The notes beneath the pieces were generated by a model, which made no database searches, was not told the DNA's origin, and saw only the letters and a list, made by a program, of their open reading frames with translations. This document shows positions 58,201 through 64,000 of a DNA stretch of 64,000 bases, piece after piece. A program made the position numbers and the translations under genes. Source of the stretch: Forficula auricularia (lineage: Eukaryota; Arthropoda; Insecta; Dermaptera; Forficulidae); NCBI GenBank assembly GCA_024734495.1, contig JALMQS010000061.1, positions 7,183,321-7,247,320 on the forward strand. The letters run 5' to 3'. Each line of letters opens with the position of its first letter. The stretch's first letter is position 1.

Positions 58201-61200
58201 AGTAGACTAACCCACAAAATTATAATTTTGGTTTATCTTGCGGAAATTAATTACTAATGATTAAAAATAGGTGAAATTTCGTTTCAAGATCCACCTGGAA
58301 TGAGTATATTGTAGCCCTTCCGAACGCTGTTGCTGTCGGTGAGAAAAAATAAAAGAAAAAATCAGAGACATCCCCATCCCCTGTCATCATCAGTCTGAAA
58401 AATTTTTTACAAAATAAAACTATGAGCAAAGAATATTTTAAAATAATCATATAAATAATAATCATATAAATAAAACAGTTGACAAGATGCCACATACCTC
58501 TGTCTATAAAATGCAAGTAAACTTGACAGGACAACTATACATAATGCGTTGCTCAGTCATGTCCTTATGAAAATAAAAACATCACAAAATCAGGTCCCAC
58601 AAATTAACAATGCTGAGTTCCCACAATACAATAACAAATGCATCAAACAAACAAAATTATTCTTTATTCCTTTATATTTTATTGCTAATATTGTTACCGA
58701 TCAACTGAAAAGTGGACCAAACCAGCATTTGCTAGCAGTAACAATATTTGTAATTAATTTCCGCAGATAAACCAAAATCATACTTTTGTGGGTTAGTCAA
58801 CTATTGCGCTCATAGCCTCATATAATTATATTATTACTCTATTGCTGAAAACCCGTTGCTCTGTGAATTCTATACTTTGGCACGCCCACAGGTCTGGAGG
58901 TAGCCTAAAAATGGTAATATCTTTAAAAATACTTTAATTATCAAATTCCTCGTTATTTGTTGTTGATAAGATGAGAATGAAGGAATTCATTGAATTTTTT
59001 CATCATTTTTATTTGAGACATTTTCAAACCCGGTCTGGTACAAAATTACCTAAACAGGAGCTCTCTCACATAACAATAAATATAATAAAAAAAATTAGCC
59101 TAATTGCACTAAAAGCAATCTTTTCAAGGATACCTCCCACACCTCGATAAAAATCGAGACTCCCCAAAATAATCATTCGATTAAAATTTAATACAATTTT
59201 TAATTTGATTGAAAATGATTACATGTAACTTGTAAGTTTGTATCTTATTATTCTTACAAATAGACAGAAAGGGATCGTAATGGGTCCCGATTTACTTTTT
59301 AAACACAACCCTAAAACATTGCAATAAAATAAGAGCAGCCTATTGTTTATCAATTTTCTTATCTTCTATTATCTTTAAATTTATTTAATTGTAATTTTCC
59401 TTAAATTAATATATCATAATTTCGATTTATTTTTAGGTTTTAGGACAACGTGAAGGAATGACATTGATGGAGTCTGCAGATCCCTTGATATTATTGCTTG
59501 GCCTACCCTCTATACCCGTTGGACTTGTTATGGGCAAAATGATTCGCTGGGAAGACAGTGTTCTTAAATTTGTTCGCAGTAATTCTAGAAAAATTCCTTT
59601 GCTCCGATATATTCTTCCTTCTACAAGGTAAATATATTCGATATTTTTAAAAATGATAGCGTGAGAAACTATTTTCATGAAATTAATATTGAAATTTTGA
59701 TTTCTTTATAAGAAAATTAAATTAAAAGATTTTGTCATTTGTTTAAAATAAATATTTAGACTCTCGTTACAAAGTTCTTGCCTTCATTTTTAGAAATATT
59801 TTATCCCACCTAAAACACTTCTGTGAAGAAAAAGTAGTGAAATCTGGTATTTATTCATTTATTTATTTGAGGGGAGTGCTTAATTTATCCTACAAATATC
59901 TCACGTCTTCAATTTAGAGGCTTTCTTTGTGTCTTGACTAGAACCTATCATTGTTCTAATGCTTCAGAATAGAAGTAATTTCAATAGTGACTAATTCTTT
60001 GTAAACAGTGAAACCTCAAAGAACCGCCCACGGGGGCCACTACATTCCCTTTTCTGCAAATATTACCTGTTTTGTTTGATCCCGAATTTACTTCCATATA
60101 ATTATTATTAAGCAGCCATCGGTTTTCTCTGTCCGTCGTTTACTTTTCTCAACCCCTTCAAAATATCCGTCAAATAAATTATATTTATTTTTTTTATTCA
60201 TTTATTTCACAAATTATACAAACATAGAACTAGGTCCCACCTAGTGTTTATACACAATTTAGCAACAATATTTTACAAAGTTGGCAAAAGAGTTCACCAA
60301 TACACAAATTTTGAAGGGGAAGAAGAGAAAAAAAAAGTAGAGAAAGATTAGAAGACATAAAGGAAATAAGAGTAAGGATTATCAGTTATTGGGATCCATA
60401 AAGAACGAAGACCTGAGAGTCGGGTTTGCATGATATTTGGATGGAAGTTCATTCGAAAGCCTTGCACCCGCCAATTTGAAGGAATAAAAGAAGTGTTTAG
60501 TTTTATAGTGCACCTGCACTAGCGTTGTCTTCCTAGTGGAGCGACCGACGACAAATAGATTTTCTAATGAAGACGGGCAAATGAATTTATCAGAATTTAA
60601 TACCTTATAAATAATCACACAACAACGCCAAGCGTAAAATTTAGAAAAATGTGTTTAAAATAAGTTTTTTAACCTGGTCCGAAAGATGGCTACGTGGTTT
60701 TTGATTTAAGACATTGCGGGTGCATGAATTCAAAGCTATTTCTAGTCTTTTGCTCGATTTACTATCGAGGGAAATTACAGTTCCAAATAAATTAAAACTT
60801 TATCGAGATCATATTCATGAACCTGATTCATTGGACTGAATTAATTCTTATCAAAGTACAGATTACTAGAAATATGTATACTTTTTAATAAGTATTCGTA
60901 AGATGAATTGTTTTAGAAATATATAAATTATGCATATTAGTAAAATTATCAAGGATATTGTAGTCAATTATTCTTTTATTGAAGTTCAGATATTTAATAC
61001 AAACTATTGAAAATTATAATAAATTGAAATTTATTTAATTATAAATAATGGTCTTTGATAAGAAATTATTATATGATAAATATTTCATTATTCGTGTCCA
61101 TGATTAATAATTAATGTGATCGTAGGGAGTTGGACTTGACTTTAAATTAAATACAAAGTTTTTTATTCAAATAGGCCAAAAGTTTCGTTGCTGGTTCACA

Positions 61201-62134
61201 ACTTCTTCAGTGGCTCTTTTATTAAACTTATCTGTCTGTTGTTTTGATTAAGAGAAAAACCATTTTCAAACAGTATCTTTATTAAAAAATTCTTTATTCA
61301 ATTTGATTGTTTTAATTATTTTAACGGAAAACAATTAAATTGTTTTAAATGTTTTATGTTTTATATTATTTGATAAAATTTAGTGATTTGTAAAGATACT
61401 GTTTGAAAATGGTTTTTCTCTTAGTCAAAACCCCAGACAGATAAGTTTAATAAATGAGCCACTGAAGAAGTTGCGAATCAGCAACGAAACGTTTGGCCTA
61501 TTTAAATAAAAACTTTGTATTTAATTTAGAGTCAAGTCCACCTCACTACGATCCCTTTAATTATATGATAAATTTTTAAAATATATAAACATTAGTATGT
61601 TTATTAAGAATCTGATTATACTATATATTATATTATTATATTTTTATTTTTATATTTATTATCTTAAATGAATTTGTGATTTTGCTTTGAATAATTTATT
61701 TTTTAAATTGTCCTCACACCTGAGCCATAATATATACCTATTCTCTGCTTCTATGAGGCAAAATGCCTCAGAACATATTTTTTGTTAAATAAATAAATAA
61801 ATCCTTTTTAATTAAAAAGGACCCAATATTTATTATTTCAATATTTTCACCAACAAAATTTTAAATAAATAATCGTTAGCCAGAACGTTTAAAAAATCAT
61901 AAGACAAAATCTTTTATTTCATTTTTTAAAACTTTTGTTATTCTTGATATAATAGTATATTAATTTTTTAGATCAAATGATCCTGCAAGTTTTACAAGTG
62001 ATATTCCACCAGCCCAAGAACCTATTTCGGCTACAAGAACGTTTTGCAGTGCTCTATTCCTTCCAACGGCAGCAAGTCTAATTGGAAATGTCTTGTTTCC
62101 TACAGTGAATAGTAATCTTAAAAGGACATTATTG
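48155..62134 (+). CDS. MARCHF5: MARCH5/MITOL-type RING-CH E3 ubiquitin ligase (5 coding exons, 3' incomplete)
   Basis: E3 ligase of the outer mitochondrial membrane; the family ubiquitinates fission, fusion and import proteins. Exons: 48155-48251, 52543-52657, 56816-56946, 59437-59627, 61972-62134, with matching phases. The first two encode the RING-CH finger: CWVCFATDEEDRNASWVHPC, K-C-M-G, then VHQRCIQRWIDEKQRGN and CPQC (C4-H-C3 order). Hydrophobic segments follow, as in the four-span family: CCPFVAAGVVVGTIYWAAV, LILLLGLPSIPVGLVMG and FCSALFLPTAASLIGNVLF. KMIRWED is a family hallmark. The frame enters the first exon in phase 2, with no in-frame ATG in that exon before the finger, so the start codon lies in an exon not identified here. 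The last exon (about 50-60 residues in relatives) lies right of 64000. Introns carry at least five hammerhead-bearing insertions. Confidence 0.92.
48648..49332. mobile_element. hAT-like non-autonomous element
   Basis: Ends CAGTGATTCTCAACAGGGGG and, inverted, GTTTGAGAAACACTG, which is the CAGTG-TTCTCAA type of hAT termini. GGGGTCC motifs follow both ends. Flanks ATCTAGTA and ATCTATAT are similar but not identical 8-mers. A MITE (48794-48960) is nested inside and a Tigger-like element abuts it at 49342. No transposase. Confidence 0.7.
48794..48960. repeat. MITE, TIR GCGAGGGGTGAACCGCGA, copy 2
   Basis: Perfect 18-bp terminal repeats with TGGAAT duplicated on both sides (48788-48793, 48961-48966). 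The interior shows further inverse matches around TGTACACCTA. Nested in the hAT-like element. Confidence 0.75.
49342..50754 (-). mobile_element. Tigger/pogo-like DNA transposon, defective
   Basis: Inverted ends CAGTAAAAGCTCTTTATTCG and CGAATAAGGAGCTTTTACTG with TA on both sides. Subterminal CGCGAATA motifs are repeated. It abuts the hAT-like element and is followed at once by a LINE fragment, a three-element pile-up. Confidence 0.85.
49521..50400 (-). pseudogene. Tigger/CENP-B-like (DDE) transposase remnant
   Basis: The minus strand encodes CDWFRNCFVSEVETYLKK, LVLDNAPGHP and FLPPNTTALLQPMDQGIIQ, the signature of the Tigger/jerky DDE domain, with the Asp residues of LDNAPGH and QPMDQG retained. 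The reading frame shifts near 50340 (ANKKAWVTSAIF runs out of frame) and again near 50010, after which a second frame continues with HTLKSCWKKLWPAL to the C-terminus (TKFFKPLPKP). The N-terminal DNA-binding half is missing. Non-functional. Confidence 0.85.
50757..50995 (-). pseudogene. Non-LTR retrotransposon 3' fragment
   Basis: AGTCCTAACACTGGTTTGAT and the following 200 bases match, with decay, the segment at 11290-11520. The encoded tail is too damaged to give a long frame. It follows the Tigger-like element directly. Confidence 0.55.
51126..51160 (-). ncRNA. Hammerhead ribozyme-like motif, family B
   Basis: Minus strand: CTGATGA, stem II GAGGAC/GCCCTC (one A-C mismatch), GAAAC, stem III ACTATAGT, cleavage base C. 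Confidence 0.75.
52215..52249 (+). ncRNA. Hammerhead ribozyme-like motif, family B, best copy
   Basis: CTGATGA, perfect six-pair stem II GAGGGC/GCCCTC with loop AAA, GAAAC, stem III ACTATAGT, cleavage base C. Stem I can form as AG/TC next to the core plus an outer A/T helix across an internal loop in related copies. Sense to MARCH5, about 290 bases upstream of its second exon. Confidence 0.85.
52826..52858 (+). ncRNA. Decayed hammerhead-like motif
   Basis: A perfect stem GGGAAC/GTTCCC is followed by AAAACGTT, but the first core strand reads ATTGATA, not CTGANGA. Probably inactive. Confidence 0.35.
53361..54060 (-). pseudogene. Penelope-like element remnant with GIY-YIG domain
   Basis: Minus-strand frame 53971-53732 reads FKPTNSFLFSKLKDKDLL, then NLVYKIDCLNYNGTYIVET and KQYLKSKIYEHE. 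This is the GIY-YIG endonuclease of Penelope-like retroelements (consensus VYKI-C-x-C-x-YIG-x-T...L-x-R-I-x-EH), with Val for the second Gly and the Cys pair partly lost. A stop follows, then KNSKYTMLANHSTNL, the next block of the same domain. The reverse transcriptase is missing. Downstream, at 53361-53395, stem GGGAG/CTCCC precedes GAAACGTT: the hammerhead-like terminal repeat, with its CTGANGA strand decayed to TTGAAAA. Confidence 0.75.
54291..54572. mobile_element. Inverted-repeat hammerhead element, family B, 10-bp TSD
   Basis: Direct repeat AATCTAAAAA at 54281-54290 and 54573-54582. Its right end reads GCTACTCTCGGC then AACTTTCAATT, the inverse of the left end of the other family B copies. 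The left ribozyme (54356-54389, minus) has ATGATGA for CTGATGA; the right one is complete. Confidence 0.75.
54433..54467 (+). ncRNA. Hammerhead ribozyme-like motif, family B
   Basis: CTGATGA, perfect stem II GAGGGC/GCCCTC, GAAAC, stem III AC-TATT-GT, cleavage base C. The loop change breaks the eight-base palindrome but keeps the hairpin form. Sense to MARCH5. Confidence 0.8.
55050..55966 (+). mobile_element. Deleted mariner-like element, copy 1
   Basis: Ends GGGTGCCCCAAAATTC and, inverted, GAATTTTGGGACGTCC, at TA. It encodes scraps of a mariner-family transposase: EAHF-like DGF block, VIVENQIYPQ, SCDLAPLDFFLW, interrupted by stops and frameshifts. The N-terminal third is deleted. Copy 2 (62441) has the same deletion. 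Confidence 0.8.
56160..56810. other. MARCH5 intron, AT-rich, no gene seen
   Basis: Two partial copies of a sequence starting TATGTTTATTTGCAT (56177, 56278), with GCTACTGTCGGCAAA and CCTACTATCGGCAAT, resemble the end of family B elements. Otherwise plain A/T-rich intron. Confidence 0.4.
57410..57840. repeat. C-rich repeat with CGAGC hairpins at both ends
   Basis: Left: GTACCTGGAGGCACCACCGA followed by the GCGATGC hairpin; right: TACCTGGAAGACCGAGCTTT. Between them is a C-rich tract of about 140 bp. It is the inverse of the arrangement at 30870-31065. The frame MRAVFKLKK is a low-complexity artefact. Confidence 0.5.
58190..58830. repeat. Fold-back repeat in MARCH5 intron
   Basis: ACTAACCCACAAAATTATAA near 58206 pairs with ATACTTTTGTGGGTTAGT near 58780, and TTGCGGAAATTAATTAC near 58238 with GTAATTAATTTCCGCAGATA near 58751. 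No gene. Confidence 0.6.
60230..60620 (-). pseudogene. Non-LTR retrotransposon 3' end
   Basis: The minus strand encodes RSTRKTTLVQVHYKTKHFFY, then SFKLAGARLSNELPSKY and LRSSFF. This is the C-terminal end of an insect LINE reverse transcriptase (R-x-T-x-K...F-x-x-SF...A-x-LWN-x-LP). The catalytic core is missing. The segment 60200-60240 (TTCATTTATTTCACAAATTA) looks like its 3' untranslated end. Confidence 0.6.
61179..61210 (-). ncRNA. Hammerhead ribozyme-like motif, family A (mutated stem III)
   Basis: Minus strand: CTGAAGA, stem II GTTGT/GCAAC with one wobble, GAAAC, then TTTT in place of GTTT, so the ACGT palindrome is lost. Confidence 0.5.
61462..61493 (+). ncRNA. Hammerhead ribozyme-like motif, family A, intact
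   Basis: CTGAAGA, perfect stem II GTTGC/GCAAC, GAAAC, GTT. Stem I forms between TTAAATGAGCCA, upstream, and TGGCCTATTTAA, downstream, with one mismatch. That fixes the cleavage base as the T after ACGT. Sense to MARCH5, upstream of its exon at 61972. Confidence 0.8.
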
Positions 62135-62440
62135 GTATAATTATTTATTCATTTCTTACGTTTTTTTTAAACTACTACACTGGTCAACAGTGGTTTTGTT
62201 GCCCTTGATATAAAAATAATTTCGAGTAATTTTATGCCAACAATTTATGAAACTATGAATGATTTTGGAATATTGGCTCTAGTATTCATATTACATTATA
62301 ACATATGCTCTAGTAGTCATATTACATTATAAAAAGCAGTAAATATGAAAAAGAAAAAGTATGTATATTCTATAATATCAATCTTTTATTGAAAAATATT
62401 ACTAATTGTTTTGTTTTAGTGTTTCATTAATTTATATATA

Positions 62441-63359
62441 GGGTGTCCCCTAAGAAGTAATTTTGTTAGAAAACTCAGGTTTTTAATTAAAAATTGTAAA
62501 TTTTTTATTGATTCATAAAGTATACAGTATAGGGTTATGTATAGAATAGCAAGCATATCGGCGAAGAGAATTCATGCAATTTATTATGGAACAACAACAA
62601 GTTGATGTTGATTTTTCGAACAAAATCATCTCCAGCGGTGAGGCTCATTTTTATCTTGATGGCTTCGTTAATCGACAAAATTGGCGCAATTGGGATTCAG
62701 AAAATCCACGAGTGATTGTTGAGAAACAAATGCATCCACAACGTGTCACTGTTTGGTGCGGATTTTAGGCTGGAGGCATCATCGGACCATTCTTATTCGA
62801 AAATGCGGCTGATCAGGCAATAACAGTTAATGATGTTTGCTATCGCGACATGAAAATCCAGTTTTTTTGTGTCTAAATTGCAAGATATTGTTGTGGACTA
62901 CATGTGTTTTCAACAAGACGGTGCCATGCACATGGCATACTGCTCGAGAAATAATTCATTTACTGCATGAGTCTTTTCCTGGTCGTGTAATTTCCCGTTT
63001 TGGTGATCAGAATTGGCCGCCCAAATCATGCGATTTAGCGCCGTTGGACTTTTTTCTTTGGAGTTTTTTGAACTCTAAGGCATGTGCCAACAAACTCTCG
63101 ACCACCCACGCCTTGAAGGGAGGAAATTGAGCAGTGTATCAACGAAATTCAGCACATTTAAGCAAAAAGATCATGGAAAATTTCGATAAAAGTGTGCGTA
63201 TGCACCAGCAAAGCCTTGGAGGCCATTTACCCGATATCCTATTCCATACATAACCCTATAGGTACTGTATACTTTATGAATCAATAAAATATTTACTCTT
63301 TTTAATTAAAAACCTGTGTTTTCTATCAAAATTACTTCTTGCGTGAATTTTGGGACACC
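62441..63359 (+). mobile_element. Deleted mariner-like element, copy 2
   Basis: Ends GGGTGTCCC and GGGACACC near TA. It encodes NKIISSGEAHFYLDGFVNRQ, VIVEKQMHPQRVTVWCGF then a stop, and GRVISRFGDQNWPPKSCDLA with PLDFFLW. By eye the spacing from the Asp in QQDGA to the Asp in PLDFFLW is 41 residues after correcting small indels, suggesting a DD41D-type mariner relative. The N-terminal third is deleted at the same place as in copy 1. Defective. Confidence 0.8.
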
Positions 63360-63552
63360 TTATAGATGTAAAAATAGAAAAATTAGCAAAAACAATGTTA
63401 TACTTCAGAGAAACGCCTTTTATAAGCTTATTTTAAATTACTACATTATAATTCTGCTGAGAATGAAATACAATATATTATTGTTACTGCCACTGAAAGA
63501 GGAGACAGAGGGGAATGTCACATTGAATTTCCTTCACTGACTTTTCAAAACC

Positions 63553-63584
63553 CTGAAGAAGGAGTGAATAACCTCCGAAACGTC
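63553..63584 (+). ncRNA. Hammerhead ribozyme-like motif, family J
   Basis: CTGAAGA, stem II GGAG/CTCC, GAAAC, GTC. Stem III is the ACGT palindrome with cleavage base C. A single copy; no inverse partner is seen before the window ends. Sense to MARCH5. Confidence 0.7.
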
Positions 63585-64000
63585 GGTTTTATGAATAAAA
63601 ACATAGTGTAAATTAACTTCTTCTTTTTTTGGACCTCCTCATCGATATCCACTTATTTTAAATATTATAGGAACACCAAAATCATAAAAACCAGAGTCAA
63701 TTCAGTACTTTCATGAATAAATTCGTAAACTGTGTACTTGAAATTATAGAAATGCTCAGAGATATCCAGGGCAACAAAATTTTTTTTTAATGAGCTGTTC
63801 CATTATTATATAAACTTCAACTTGTATTTTATTATATGACTCTATTAAAACTTATTTTTTTAATTTATAAATAATTGATTACTTAAAGGTTTAGTGGTTG
63901 AACAGTTTATTAGAACTTTTGAAATAAACTACATTATGCACTATTTAATATATTCACATATGATCGAAACGTCGTGAATTTGTGTTTGTAAATTTAAGAT

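Larger units (their letters stand above)
61082..61559. mobile_element. Inverted-repeat hammerhead element, family A, 14-bp TSD
   Basis: Bounded by ATTATATGATAAAT at 61068-61081 and 61560-61573. Arms pair ATACAAAGTTTTTTATTCAA with TTTAAATAAAAACTTTGTAT, and AGTATCTTTATTAAAAAAT-type blocks around CCATTTTCAAACAGTATCTT and its inverse. Reference copy for family A. Confidence 0.85.

Overview
The window looks like AT-rich, repeat-dense nuclear DNA of an arthropod, most likely an insect. It carries three intron-rich genes that I could reassemble exon by exon from reading frame and splice signals. The species cannot be named from the sequence. No bacterial-type operons, CRISPR arrays or intact viral genes were seen.

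Layout. (1) 392-12241, + strand: the C-terminal 643 residues of a PIWI-clade Argonaute, from the PAZ domain to the stop, in 11 exons. Its 5' exons lie left of the window. An antisense 28S rRNA fragment sits at the left edge (about 62-165). (2) 12405-14051: a Tc1-type DNA transposon with an unbroken 343-residue DD34E transposase, 181-bp terminal repeats and a TA target duplication, just past the PIWI poly(A) signal. (3) 14.1-19.5 kb: intergenic, filled with fold-back repeats. (4) 42456-19576, - strand: a transferrin of the membrane-anchored insect class (Tsf2/Tsf3, melanotransferrin-like), 15 coding exons and 841 residues, with a signal peptide and a hydrophobic tail. (5) 42.5 kb: a compact GC-rich head-to-head promoter with a 10-bp palindrome GTCACGTGAC. 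(6) 42.56 kb to beyond the right edge, + strand: a MARCH5 (MITOL)-type mitochondrial RING-CH ubiquitin ligase. Five coding exons are visible; the start-codon exon was not identified and the last exon is outside the window.

The most striking content is in the introns and spacers. At least 16 loci match the hammerhead ribozyme core: CTGANGA, then a short hairpin, then GAAA, then a palindromic stem III (ACGT, ACTATAGT or ATATAT) and a cleavage-site base. They fall in several sequence families. Most are paired in fold-back elements, - strand on the left and + strand on the right. Seven of these elements are bounded by direct repeats of 10-15 bp that look like target-site duplications, so they appear to be discrete mobile units. 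A decayed Penelope-like element with a GIY-YIG endonuclease fragment and a hammerhead-like end (53.3-54.0 kb) suggests a possible source. Many of these motifs lie in sense orientation inside transferrin or MARCH5 introns.

Other mobile DNA: a deleted second Tc1 element, two copies of one internally deleted mariner-like element, a Tigger-like element abutting a hAT-like one, a tRNA-derived SINE, several non-LTR retrotransposon tails, and many MITE or fold-back repeats, some nested. The three host genes have no obvious shared pathway. The PIWI protein is a piRNA-guided transposon silencer, the transferrin a surface/extracellular transferrin-fold protein, and MARCH5 acts on the outer mitochondrial membrane. 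Only the transferrin/MARCH5 pair shares an apparent promoter.
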